The notes under the pieces are model-generated. The model did not search any database, had not been told where the DNA came from, and was given only the letters and a program-made list of their open reading frames with translations. A stretch of 64,000 nucleotides of DNA from RGIG3701 sp030530205 (GTDB lineage Bacteria > Planctomycetota > Planctomycetia > Pirellulales > Thermoguttaceae), in NCBI GenBank assembly GCA_030530205.1, contig JAUMVK010000003.1:1-64000 (forward strand), written 5' to 3'. This document shows positions 34,236 to 44,300 of this stretch, piece after piece (position 1 is the first letter of the stretch; each line of letters starts with the position of its first letter). The position numbers and the translations under genes were made by a program.

Positions 34236-34294
34236 TGGAAAGCCTTTGAAGGAGAGGGGAGGGGGGATTTTTTAAGCCGCGCAGGAAGCGCAGG

Positions 34295-34430
34295 AAAATG
34301 AATAATGAATAGCGAATAACGAATAATGAGGAGAATGTGTTCAAACTCAAGCGGAAGTCATTCCGGGCAAAAAATTAAAGTCTTCCTTCCCATTATTCGT
34401 TATTCGTTCCTCATTATTCGTTCATTTTCA
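34295..34430. repeat. Type B inverted-arm element
   Basis: The left arm (34295-34331) 'aatgaataatgaatagcg..' and right arm (34391-34430) '..tcattattcgttcattttc' are imperfect reverse complements enclosing about 60 bases of unrelated sequence. The right arm reaches the stop codon of the isomerase gene, whose last codons share the 'cattttcagacttc' context. Confidence 0.7.
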
Positions 34431-35291
34431 GACTTCGCTTTCGACTTTCTTCATGTAGTCGATGCTCTTTTTCGCCAGATTTTCCACGCCGGGCGTGTAG
34501 TCGAAAACCTCGACGCTGATCCAGCCTTTGTACTCGTTTTCTTTCAAAGCCTTGAAAATCGGGTGGAAGTCCAGTTCGCCGAAACCCGGCCCCTGGAGGT
34601 TCGGGTCGTTGGCGTGGAAGTGGCGCGTCCACGGTTTGAACTGCCGAATGACTTCTTCCATCGGCCGCCGCGTGCCGTCCGCATTCAGTTCGCCGCCCCA
34701 CATCGCCTTGCAGTCGAGATGAAGCTGGACGAACGGCGACTTCACCATTTCGATCAACGCCAGGGTTTCCATCGCGCACGTCAGGAAGTTCGTCTCGGAC
34801 GGCGCAAGCGGCTCCAGAACGATCGTCACCTGGCGCTTTTCGAGCGTCGGGACCAGTGTTTTCAGCGCGTCCGCCGCGTACTGGTACGCCTCGTCCCGCG
34901 TGACGCCCACTTCAATGTTGCGCTGCTTCGGGGACCCCCAGACCATGATGTTTCCGCCCAGGTCGGCGCACAGTTCGGTCAGGGCTTTGCCGTACTCGAC
35001 GGTCCGTTTCCGGACTTCCGCGTCCGGGTGGGTCAGGTGGAAACCTTCCGTCTTGGCGAGCAGCCAGTGCAGACCGAGGATTTCAATGCCGGCCTTTTCG
35101 GCGATTTTGCAGATCTCCGCGCGTTTGGCCGCCGTAATGTCGCAGACGTTTGCCGGACTGTCGGTCGGAGTGATGGTAAACGGCGCCATTTCCATGCCGG
35201 TGTAGCCACACTCGGCCACGTAATCGAACTGCTTCTCAAGGCTCCAGCCCGGGAAGAAGGTTTCGTTACACATTGCGTATTTAAAAGCCAT
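34428..35291 (-). CDS. Sugar phosphate isomerase/epimerase-like TIM barrel
   Basis: A 287-residue xylose-isomerase-type TIM barrel (AP endonuclease 2 fold). Metal ligands can be read in order: Glu in IVLEPL, Asp in LHLDCKAM, His in RHFHAND, and Glu in ISVEVFDY, the usual set for one divalent ion. No signal peptide, so it is cytoplasmic. Such enzymes epimerise or isomerise keto sugars or inositols; the substrate is not clear. An AAAGGAA site stands before the ATG. Probably part of the sugar-use region with the large glycosidase gene upstream (same strand, 47-base gap). Confidence 0.85.
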   Translation of the reverse strand: MAFKYAMCNETFFPGWSLEKQFDYVAECGYTGMEMAPFTITPTDSPANVCDITAAKRAEICKIAEKAGIEILGLHWLLAKTEGFHLTHPDAEVRKRTVEYGKALTELCADLGGNIMVWGSPKQRNIEVGVTRDEAYQYAADALKTLVPTLEKRQVTIVLEPLAPSETNFLTCAMETLALIEMVKSPFVQLHLDCKAMWGGELNADGTRRPMEEVIRQFKPWTRHFHANDPNLQGPGFGELDFHPIFKALKENEYKGWISVEVFDYTPGVENLAKKSIDYMKKVESEV

Positions 35292-35338
35292 AAAAATTTC
35301 CTTTCGTGATGAATTCGGATCGGGTCGATCCGGGTTTC

Positions 35339-38300
35339 CTAAAACTCAACCTGATAAATTTTCGCGTCGCCGACTTTCACGCGGAACGTTCCGTCTTTTA
35401 CCGGGACGTCCTGACCGTCGCACGTGACCCGTTTCACCGGGCGGTCAAGAGTCACGTCAAATTCTTCCATCGGCGGGAGTGGCAGGATCTCCAGCCCCTT
35501 CGCGGTCGGCTTCACATACACCGAGCCGAGAGTCATCACGCCCTGGAACGCGAACGGGGTCTTATTCCCCATGATCGACCGGTACCGTTCCGGCGATTCG
35601 GTGATCGGCACGGGTTTGATCTCGCTGACGACTTTTCCGTCCTTGACCTCGAATTCCGCAACGGCGTAGCGGCCTTCCTGCGCGTTTTCACCCATCAGCG
35701 GGAAGCGGCGGCCCGAGCCTTTGGAATCGTACAGACCGACCATGACCTGGTACTTGCCGTTGCGCTGGCCGTCCGGAACGTGGAACCAGTGATCGGCGCC
35801 GGTTTCCAGATCGCGCGTTTCGTCGCTCGTCCCCCACTGCGTCGTAGGGATGGGGCAGTGGTAGCCGTCATACCACCCGGTCGGGGTGAAGCCGTACCCG
35901 CGATGCGGCTCGAAAACGTGGGCGAAAATGGCGAGTTCCTTCGGCGCCGGGGCGATCGTGTGCCAGTTCGTCACGACCTCGAATTTCTTGCCGTCCTCGC
36001 TCACGCGGGCGCTCTTCATCGTGGGGATGATCTGCAGAAGGTCCGTGATGCTCTTCCCGCGGCCGTTCAGGTAGAACGAGCCGTCCGCGCGAACGGAATA
36101 TTCCACGATTTCTTCCTGATCCTTCGGGTTGCGGACGATCGCGGAGATGATTTTCCCCTCCGCATCCAGAACGACGAAACCGTACTGCGGAAGCACTGCC
36201 CCCGCGACAGCCCAGTCGGTTTCCGCCTGGTTCACGTACACTTTCATGCCATTCGTCCAAGTCACGCACTGATGCGCGAGGCAATCCTCCACGAATTCCA
36301 CGCTGGAAATTTCCTGGTCGGCCTGCGCGCGCTTGACGTGCTGGGCGAGGTAGTGCTTGCGGACGCTCCCGGCAAAAACCGCACCGGCTTCCACCATCAG
36401 GTCGAGGCCGCCGAGCATTTCCGAGGAAATGTAGTCGTCGCTCATCGAATTGTGCAAGGCCGGATCACGGTACGCCTGGTAACGGCTGGAGTAGCCGGCG
36501 CCGTGACGGGAGAAATTCGTGTGGTTCACCGAGGCAAACCACGGCGTACGCGCCCAATCATCGCAGGGAACGTACTGCCGCCAGGTGCCGCCCTTCCGAT
36601 TATCGATCAGCATCCACTGGCAGTCTGCGCCGGAAATTCCACCCAGAAGCCCGTCGGAACCCGCTTCACTGGCGGTGATCCCTTCCTCCACTTTCCCGTT
36701 TTTCGTATGCGAAAGGGCCGCGCTGATCGTCCGGAAGCAGTCTTTCCAGCATTCGGCTGTTTGCGTCATGGAGTGGAAATTCCCCTCACGATCCCAGTAA
36801 TCATAAACGTTGGCCGAGGTAAAAACGTCCACGAAGTACGCGTCCATCGTCGGCAAATATTTGCGGTCAAGCTCCAGGTTCCGCACCAGGAACGGCTTGA
36901 AAAGGTCCGGCCGCCACTGGTAGCTCTGCGCTTTCGCACCGTGGTTGATCCACGCCTTTCTCGGTTTCCCGTCCGCGTTGAAGTCGATCAGGTCGTAAGA
37001 AAAACCCTCCGCGTCCGGGTAGAAATCGATGTAATTGTCGTGCACGCCGAACGGGATCCCCGCGTTGGCGCAGGTTTCGGCCAGTTCCTTCAGTTCCTCG
37101 TAGGTCCCCAGACCCGGCAGGACGCGCGGCTGGTCGGGGTTTTCGTTCCAGATGTCGGGCAGACGGACGTCGTACCCCCAGACCTGCCAGACGTGCTTCA
37201 GGAAAAGCGCATCGTTGACGCCGTACTGAACCGCCTTGCTGACGTCCTCAGCGTCTTTGGCGTACCGGCCTCCCCAAACATCGAACGTCAGGCGGCCGCG
37301 CTTCCGTTCCACACCCGGCGCGGTTTTCGGAAGCCACGAATTATTCTTGCGGTACTTGATCGCCGCGTTGAAAGCGCCGCCCGAGGCCGGAACCAGCGCG
37401 AGTTTGAACGAATTGGCCATTTCCAGCGTGCAGAGGTTTTTCTCTCCGTCCACCACCATCGCCACCGGCGCGCAGGAGGCCCCCAGGCAAATCGACGTTC
37501 CGTTCGGGTAGTCCATCCCGATGTGGCTCGCCGCCAGGTCGTGGCCGCCCATCCCCTTGCGGAAGGCGCCGGGATTTTCCGCCACGAAGCCGTGGCCCCA
37601 GTAGATCCGTTTCAGAGACTGATCGGAGCCGCCCAGCTGGAAGTAACGCAGTTCAGCCGGGTTGGACTTCGGAACATCTAAAACCAGCATTCCATTCTCG
37701 GGGTAAACCTCGATCAAAATCGGAAATTCCTGGTCGTTCGTCAACAGCGTCGCGGTGAAACGCAGGCGGTTCGGGTCTTTCGGGTCCGTGGTGAGTTTCG
37801 GCAGTTCCGTGAATTTGGCGCCCGTCGAATTCACCATCTGCGAGCCAACCGTGAAGGAAATCCCGTTAAACGTCACAAAGGACTCGGGTTTTGCCGGGTC
37901 GCCGATCGAGATTTTGCCGTCCAGCAAACCGTTCGGGCCGGGCGTGATGACCGCGGAATATTTCTTGCTCAACGCAAGCGTGAACGGTTTCCCCGCCGGC
38001 GCATCGGAAGCCGCCAGGGACTTTCCCCGACCCGTATTAATGGTCAGGCCGCTGAGGAAGCAGCCGTCGCACGTCGTATTATTTTTCGGCCCCGGGTTCA
38101 CTTCGACGATCAGCTTGATCGCCTTCCCGGCAAACTTTTCAAGCGGGAAAGAACGATCCACCCAATTCGTGCTTGCAGTATGGAACTCTTCCAGAAGCGT
38201 TTTCTCCTGGGGAATGATTTCTCCCCGTGAGTCGTATTTTTTTTCGCTGGCCCAAAACCGGAACGTCACGCCGTCAGTCGGCGGCTCAGGCGGAAAAACT

Positions 38301-39067
38301 TCACGGACGCACGCGCCATAATTCATCGAAAGGCCCGGCTCGTTGGGAAGCTGGACCTCGTAAGCCGCGAACAAACTCCCGCCCCGCGGCATGTACGGCG
38401 GATGGGAGGAAATACACCGGCGGCCTTTGTAAGAGCTGGTATTATAAGCCGCCCGGGAATCCGGGTCGCTCCCCGTGAAATTCGGGAGCAGGAACGTTTG
38501 ATCATCGAGCGTCCGCCATGGGAAGAACGATTTGCCAATGAGCGAAACGCCGCCGATTTTCACCACGGTTTTTGAGTCGGCCTCTTTCACCTGCGGGACC
38601 TTCGTCTCAATGACGCGGACCGCGTGGGCCTCGTGGGTTTTGCCGTCGGGCGTCGTAAAACGGCACTTCACGTGGAGCGGGTAGTGTGCGCTGTACGTTC
38701 CCTCAAGCGCCTGGAACTGAAAAGCGGTTTCCAGCGAACCGCCGGCCGGAATTTCGACGGTCCTCGTGACTTTTTTCACGTTTTTCCCGTCCAAAACCGG
38801 CGCGATCGTGTCGCAGGAGTAAAATTCGAGTGCAGCGGAAAGCGGCGCGTCTGCGGCACTGGAAAGCGTCGCGTTCAGCGTCTGGACCACGTTCAGCTCC
38901 GTGATCAATTCCATCGGAGCAAGCTGGACTTTCACCGGCCCGGCCTCGTTGGTGGAGACGGTAAAGGCGAGCGGTTCGTACGGCGCGTCCTCGGCGGCCA
39001 AACGTCCGCAGTTCATCAGCACGCCAAAAAAGAGGACGAGGCACAAAAGGGGGAGGGTCTTTTTCAT
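35339..39067 (-). CDS. Large secreted glycoside hydrolase, GH101/GH129-like
   Basis: A 1242-residue exported protein. Signal peptide 1-25 (cleavage near RLAAED). The N-terminal third (about 30-380) is beta-rich, including a jelly-roll-like carbohydrate-binding segment. A beta-sandwich (about 390-620) leads into a TIM barrel (about 640-980) with motifs HDNYIDFYPDAEGFS, YFVDVFTS (possible nucleophile Asp) and EGITASEAGSD (possible acid/base Glu). C-terminal beta domains follow. This layout and the position of the acidic residues recall GH101 and GH129 alpha-N-acetylgalactosaminidases, which act on mucin-type O-glycans. The family assignment is tentative; the glycosidase nature is well supported by fold pattern. 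Confidence 0.7.
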   Translation of the reverse strand: MKKTLPLLCLVLFFGVLMNCGRLAAEDAPYEPLAFTVSTNEAGPVKVQLAPMELITELNVVQTLNATLSSAADAPLSAALEFYSCDTIAPVLDGKNVKKVTRTVEIPAGGSLETAFQFQALEGTYSAHYPLHVKCRFTTPDGKTHEAHAVRVIETKVPQVKEADSKTVVKIGGVSLIGKSFFPWRTLDDQTFLLPNFTGSDPDSRAAYNTSSYKGRRCISSHPPYMPRGGSLFAAYEVQLPNEPGLSMNYGACVREVFPPEPPTDGVTFRFWASEKKYDSRGEIIPQEKTLLEEFHTASTNWVDRSFPLEKFAGKAIKLIVEVNPGPKNNTTCDGCFLSGLTINTGRGKSLAASDAPAGKPFTLALSKKYSAVITPGPNGLLDGKISIGDPAKPESFVTFNGISFTVGSQMVNSTGAKFTELPKLTTDPKDPNRLRFTATLLTNDQEFPILIEVYPENGMLVLDVPKSNPAELRYFQLGGSDQSLKRIYWGHGFVAENPGAFRKGMGGHDLAASHIGMDYPNGTSICLGASCAPVAMVVDGEKNLCTLEMANSFKLALVPASGGAFNAAIKYRKNNSWLPKTAPGVERKRGRLTFDVWGGRYAKDAEDVSKAVQYGVNDALFLKHVWQVWGYDVRLPDIWNENPDQPRVLPGLGTYEELKELAETCANAGIPFGVHDNYIDFYPDAEGFSYDLIDFNADGKPRKAWINHGAKAQSYQWRPDLFKPFLVRNLELDRKYLPTMDAYFVDVFTSANVYDYWDREGNFHSMTQTAECWKDCFRTISAALSHTKNGKVEEGITASEAGSDGLLGGISGADCQWMLIDNRKGGTWRQYVPCDDWARTPWFASVNHTNFSRHGAGYSSRYQAYRDPALHNSMSDDYISSEMLGGLDLMVEAGAVFAGSVRKHYLAQHVKRAQADQEISSVEFVEDCLAHQCVTWTNGMKVYVNQAETDWAVAGAVLPQYGFVVLDAEGKIISAIVRNPKDQEEIVEYSVRADGSFYLNGRGKSITDLLQIIPTMKSARVSEDGKKFEVVTNWHTIAPAPKELAIFAHVFEPHRGYGFTPTGWYDGYHCPIPTTQWGTSDETRDLETGADHWFHVPDGQRNGKYQVMVGLYDSKGSGRRFPLMGENAQEGRYAVAEFEVKDGKVVSEIKPVPITESPERYRSIMGNKTPFAFQGVMTLGSVYVKPTAKGLEILPLPPMEEFDVTLDRPVKRVTCDGQDVPVKDGTFRVKVGDAKIYQVEF

Positions 39068-39116
39068 GGGAAATCCTTTTCGGAAGAAAATGAATTCGGA
39101 GGGGAATTTTCTAACT

Positions 39117-39143
39117 ATTATACACGATTCGGGAGTTTTCCAA
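39117..39143 (-). promoter_or_regulatory. Promoter of the large glycosidase gene
   Basis: Minus-strand TATAAT (39117-39122) with TTGGAA (39138-39143), spacer 15; about 50 bases before the start codon. A weaker TATATT box (39178-39183) on the plus strand may serve the divergent GHL10 gene. Confidence 0.5.
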
Positions 39144-39242
39144 TAGGGGGGGGGCTGGTGACGCCGAAATTTTCTGGTATATTAAAGGGGTCGGCTTCGT
39201 TTCAGGTGAAGCCTTTCCTTCCTTTAGCCCCCGGATCCCATC

Positions 39243-41279
39243 ATGAAAAAAAATCTTTCCTTCCTCTTTTTTCTCGTGACGCTCTGCGTTTTTACCTCGG
39301 GCGTCTCCGCTCAAAATCTCCTGATCAGCGACTTCAAACCGGACGGGTTGAAGTGGCGTCAGGTGATGGGAAGCAGTAATCCTCTGAACTATGTGCCGGA
39401 GGGCTTGAAAGCCTTCGTTCGCGCCGACGATTCCGAAGGTCTGGAACGGCTGAGCCTAGACGCAAAAGTGAACCTCGACCTGAGCAGCTGGAGCCAATTC
39501 GTCCTGAAAGCCTCCGTTTCCAATCCCAGAGCGTTCACCAGCACGACCCTTTATTTCCACAGTAAAAAGGGATGGTTCTCCGGCGGGAATGCGCTCCCCG
39601 GAAAAGACGGCATCCTGCGCTTCCGCAAAGCCGATTTCCGCACCGAGGAAACCCCTGAAGGCTGGGACCAGATCGATACGATCCGCATTTCATTCTGGCG
39701 CATAGGGAATAAAGACTCGGAGGTCCTTTTCCAATCGCTGGAATGCGTCGCAGAGCCCGTGATTTTCGTCTCCATTCTGAATTCTGAAGGAATCGAGCTT
39801 TGGATCGGCAAGAATAACGCGTTCCTTTTGAGTCAGCGTCTCGCGTCCTTCGGAATCAATTCTGATCGCACCGTCATGGCCAAAAAAGCGACGGAGGCGG
39901 AATGGCTGGCCCTTCTGAAAAACCGTCAGGCCTGTTTCATCAATCACACGGCGCACCTTCTGCCCGAAACGCGGGCACTGCTCGAAAAATGGGCACAGGA
40001 AAACCACACGGTCGTACATTTCCTGAATACCGACCTGAGAGACGAGCCGATCGAAGTGGAACCTCTGATGAAGCTCGTGGCCAAAGCGCCCAGAATCGAG
40101 GAATTGATCAAAGCGCGAAGCTTTTCGCGCGTCGAAACCCTTTTTGGCGAAAAAGTCCCCGAAGCGGCCGAACTCCGCCAAAAGGCGCAGGAAATTTTTG
40201 ACGCTGAAGGGTTAATTGCCGGGTGGAAATTCTGCGAAAAAATCCATCAGGAAAATCTTGGGAAAGCCGCAAAGGCCCTGAAAATCGCCGATTCCTTTGA
40301 GTTCCGCGGCTGGTGGAATCACAATGGTTTGGGCGCCTACCCGGGCGACTGGGCACGGACGGCCAAAGAGCTGAAAGCCGCCGGTTTTAATGCGGTCATC
40401 CCGAATATGCTCTGGGTCGGCGAGGCGCTTTTCCCGAGCCAGTATGTCCCAACGAGCGAAAACTACAAAAAGTACGGCGACCAGTTGAAGCAGTGTCTCG
40501 ACGCGTGCCACGCCGAGGGAATGCAGGTCCACGTCTGGCGCGTCTGCTGGAAGGCGGACTGGCACGTCTCGCCGGAACGTCAGAAAGAATTGGAGGAGGC
40601 CGGCCGTCTTCAGAAGTCCGCTCAGGGCGAAACGCGGAATTGGCTTTGCCCCTCCAATCCGGAAAATGCCGCTCTGGAGATCAACACCATGATGGAGATG
40701 GCCGACAAATACCCGATCGACGGCGTACACTTCGATTACATTCGTTACAACGGAACGGAAGGATGTTACTGCGACGGCTGCCGCGAGCGGTTTGAAAAGG
40801 CGATCGGGAAGAAAGTCGAAAACTGGCCGGCGGATGTAAGGCATAATGGCCCACTGTACCAGGAATTCGTTGACTGGCGCACGGGCCTCATTACGCACGT
40901 GGTGAAGACCGTCCACGACCAGATGAAAGTGAAGCACCCGAACGTGAAAATCTCTGCCGCGGTCTTCAGCGGGTACCCCAGTTGCCGGGAATTCCATGGC
41001 CAGGATTGGGTCCTCTGGGCGAACGAAGGCTGGGTCGATTTTCTCTGCCCGATGAACTACACACTAAACGCCGAAACTTACGAAAACATGAGCACGAATC
41101 AGGCCACGCTCGTGAAAGAAGGCTTCCCGCTTTACTTCGGGATCGGCGAGTGGAAACTGGCTCCCGAAGAGACGATCAACCAGATTCGGGCGGCGAAAAA
41201 AATCGGCGCGAAAGGGTTCACGATCTTTGACCTGAGCGAAAAATCTGCGCAAAATATCTGCCAGCCATTGACGGAATAA
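39243..41279 (+). CDS. Secreted GHL10-type (family 10 glycosylhydrolase-like) protein
   Basis: A 678-residue exported protein. Signal peptide 1-24 (SGVSAQ). Residues about 28-180 are beta-rich and resemble a carbohydrate-binding domain. Residues about 350-670 form a TIM barrel of the GHL10/DUF187 type: FRGWWNHNGLGAYPG, HVWRVCWKADWHV, the hallmark DGVHFDYIRYNG, then CYCDGCRERFEKAIGK and SAAVFSGYPSCR. Cys pairs in the CYCDGC segment could bind a metal or form disulfides. Related proteins cleave bacterial or host polysaccharide; the substrate is unknown. It is divergent from the large glycosidase gene and ends in a strong terminator. Confidence 0.85.
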   Translation: MKKNLSFLFFLVTLCVFTSGVSAQNLLISDFKPDGLKWRQVMGSSNPLNYVPEGLKAFVRADDSEGLERLSLDAKVNLDLSSWSQFVLKASVSNPRAFTSTTLYFHSKKGWFSGGNALPGKDGILRFRKADFRTEETPEGWDQIDTIRISFWRIGNKDSEVLFQSLECVAEPVIFVSILNSEGIELWIGKNNAFLLSQRLASFGINSDRTVMAKKATEAEWLALLKNRQACFINHTAHLLPETRALLEKWAQENHTVVHFLNTDLRDEPIEVEPLMKLVAKAPRIEELIKARSFSRVETLFGEKVPEAAELRQKAQEIFDAEGLIAGWKFCEKIHQENLGKAAKALKIADSFEFRGWWNHNGLGAYPGDWARTAKELKAAGFNAVIPNMLWVGEALFPSQYVPTSENYKKYGDQLKQCLDACHAEGMQVHVWRVCWKADWHVSPERQKELEEAGRLQKSAQGETRNWLCPSNPENAALEINTMMEMADKYPIDGVHFDYIRYNGTEGCYCDGCRERFEKAIGKKVENWPADVRHNGPLYQEFVDWRTGLITHVVKTVHDQMKVKHPNVKISAAVFSGYPSCREFHGQDWVLWANEGWVDFLCPMNYTLNAETYENMSTNQATLVKEGFPLYFGIGEWKLAPEETINQIRAAKKIGAKGFTIFDLSEKSAQNICQPLTE

Positions 41280-41303
41280 AGAATTTCGCGCTTTAAAAGA
41301 ATT

Positions 41304-41347
41304 GGAGGTTTGAGGAAAAATCTTCCCCAAACCTCCCTGATTTTTTG
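41304..41347. terminator. Intrinsic terminator between convergent genes
   Basis: 'ggaggtttg' (41304-41312) pairs with 'caaacctcc' (41328-41336), followed by 'ctgattttttg'. It ends the GHL10 gene. Confidence 0.85.
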
Positions 41348-41372
41348 CCTTTTCAGAAAGCCTGAACCGTTT

Positions 41373-44300
41373 TCATTTTTTATCGACCAGTTCGTACGCC
41401 AAAGCCTCCATTTCGGCACGGACTCCCGCCAGGGTCAGTTCTCTCTGCTGAAGGGCTTCCTGCTTTTCCCGAAGCTGACGGGCGAGCAGTTCCAACTGTC
41501 TTTCCCGCTCGGAAAGCGAGCTGGCCGGGCGTGAAACCGGAATCTCCTCACGAGAGCAGGCGCCGCGAATGATTTTCTCGGCCTGTTCGTGTGCGATTCT
41601 CAGGATTTCCGCGGCCTGGAGCTTGGCGTTTTTGACGTCTTCCTGAATCAACGCATCTTCCCGCTGTTTCCACTGGTAATCTTCCAGTCCTCTGCGGGTT
41701 TCCATTTCCTGATGAAAATCACTCCTTTCTTTCTCGAGTTTTTTCTGCTCCATAACAAGCTGCGACATTTGAAGTGACGCCTGGGATTTCGCGTCATCAA
41801 TGATCGTCTGGGCCCGCCGCTGAACGTCCGCCAGAACCGCCGCAGCCTTGTCATTGGCACTGGAAACGATTCCTTTCGCCTCGACCAGCGCGTTCAGGTG
41901 CGACTCCTGAATGGTGCTTTTTTCTTTTTCCAGCGCAAGCTGAAGCTCCTGAAGGGATTTTTCCTGAGCGGCGAGCTTCTGGGATTTTTCCTGAATTTCC
42001 TGCTCGGCGGCCTGCTTGAGTTTTTCAATTTCTTCGCGGGCTTTTTCGAATTTCTGGGTCAGCGTCCCTTCCGCTTCACGTGTTGAATTAAGTGACGCCG
42101 CCTTGGAAATTTCCATTTCTTTCTGAGACGCGTTTTTGGCGTTCTGAATGATCATTTTGGCTTCTTCCTGGGCACGATGGAGAAGCATTTCCGCTTCACC
42201 TTTGAGCGAGGCCACTTCGGCAATTCCAGGACCTTTCAGAGCCGCGATACGATCGTGAACACGTTTTTCAACGGCTTCCTCCATTTCCAGCATACGCTTC
42301 TGGAACGTTTCTTCGAGCTTCTTTTCCTTGTCAGCGAGGCGAATGCGTTCTTCCTTGAGGAACTTTTCCCTCTCGGCTGCTTCTTCGAGACGACGGCGAA
42401 TCTGCGAATTGGCTTCGCCCATCATCTTCTGGGAAGTTTCGGTCTGCTCGTTCATGTAGTTCATTCTTTCCCGATTGAAAATCTCGCGGGCCTGCTGCAG
42501 TTTTTTCTGACCCTCTTCCAGTTCAGCCCGTTCTTTGACCAGTTGCTCACGGGCGATCTGGGTCGTTTTTTCAGCGCGTTTTTGTGCGTCTTCCAACAAA
42601 GCCGAGGCGTGTTCGTTGGCGCGAGACACTGTAGCCCGAGCTTCTTCCAGCGACTCATCACGTTCCACAGTAAACGTTTTTTTCTCGGTTTCAAAAGCGG
42701 CCAGTTTCCGGGCCAGATCCTCTTCACGAGCGGCCAGGTTCTGCATTTTTTGCTGGATTTCGTCCTCGGCTTCCTGACGGATGGTCTGGATTTCCAGCTT
42801 TGCGTGAGCGATTCTCTGGGAAATTTCGCCGTCGATGTCCTGAACCTTCTCACGGCTGATTTCGTGGGCACGTTCCACTCTCTTCTGAGCTTCAACTTCC
42901 GCACGCTTGGTGATCTGCATGGCCTCCGCCTGAGCGTTGGAAATGGCTTTTCTGGCTTCCGCTTTCAGCGCTTCGATTTCCGCTCGGGCGCTTTCGGATT
43001 CTTTCTGCCAGTTACTTTCCAGCTCCTTCAGCCGTTCCTGAACTTTCCCTCGGGTGCTTTCCGCAAATTCCTGTTTCATCTGAGCCAGGTTTTCCTGAGC
43101 GTCCTGCTGGTCTTTCTCGAATTTCTTGATTCTTTGAGCAAGCCTTTTTTCCCGGTCATCGAGTTCCTCACTCTTGATCTGGATCTGCGCTAACTGGTCC
43201 TTGAAATTATTCGCCAGCTGAGCCGCTTTTTTCTCCAGGACATCCTGCTCATGAGCGCGTTTTTCCTCCATTTGCTCGATCTGAATCCGGGAATCCTGTT
43301 CAAACTTGTTCTTTTCGGCCAGGAACCGCGCTTTTTCCGTTTCCAGTTCGTCAGTCTGTCCCTGAAGTTCCAGCGCACGAGCCTGCAGTTCCTCCTTTAC
43401 CTGCTGCTCTTTGCTTTCAAGTTCAGACGTTCGCCTTTCCAGCTCGTCCTGAATGTTTTTAACCTCTTCGCTGCGGATGGTATAATCTTTCTCGGCCTCA
43501 ACCAGTCTGGAAACTCGTTCATCCAGTTCCGCAACGGCTTCTGCGAATTTCGTTTCCTTGTGTTCCAGCTCCAGGCGTTCATCATGCAGGAGATTCTTTT
43601 CATTCGCGATTTCGTGCATCTGATCCTGAATGGCCAATTCCGCTTCACTCTGGATTTTCTGAATTTCCTGATTGGCCTGCGTGAACATCATTTTGGACTG
43701 TGCTTCCGCCTCATGCAAAATGGAATCGCTTTTTTCCTGCGATTTGGCGATTTTCTTCTGTACCTGATCTTCAGCGGTCTGAATAAGCTGCGAAGCCTGA
43801 TTTCTGGCATTGAAAAGGGTCTTGCGAGCCTCCTCCTTCAAGGCTTCCAACTCCTTGTTTTTCTGATCTGCCTGAATTTCCCACTGAACTTCCAGCTCGC
43901 TCAGGCGGTCCTGGACCTGCTGCTGAAGCGTCTTTGACATATTCTTCTTCATGTCAGCGATTTCCGCAAGCTGCTGCTCTTTGGCGACATTGAATTCGGA
44001 AATTCTGACGTTCAGTTTCTTTTCAGCTTCTTTCTGCGCCTCCTCACGCACCATCAGCTGGTTCATCCGGTTCTGGATCTGCACATTGGCTTCATTGATC
44101 ATCTGGCGGGCCGCGTCACGCTGGTTTTTCATGTACGTGTCGATTTCATCGTACTTGTCGCGGATTCCCGCTTCCAGATTTTTCTGTTCTTCCGCCAGCC
44201 GGGCACGTTTTTCGTTCAGGATTTGAATTCGGGATTGAATTTCCTGCTGACTGGCCTGACGTTCCTGGGCTGCTTTCTTTTCCTTTTCCTCAAGAATAGC

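Noticed and set aside
35306..37681. A 791-codon open frame antisense to the large glycosidase gene
   Set aside because: Composition (very high Arg, His, Val) and lack of any domain mark it as a shadow of the real gene.
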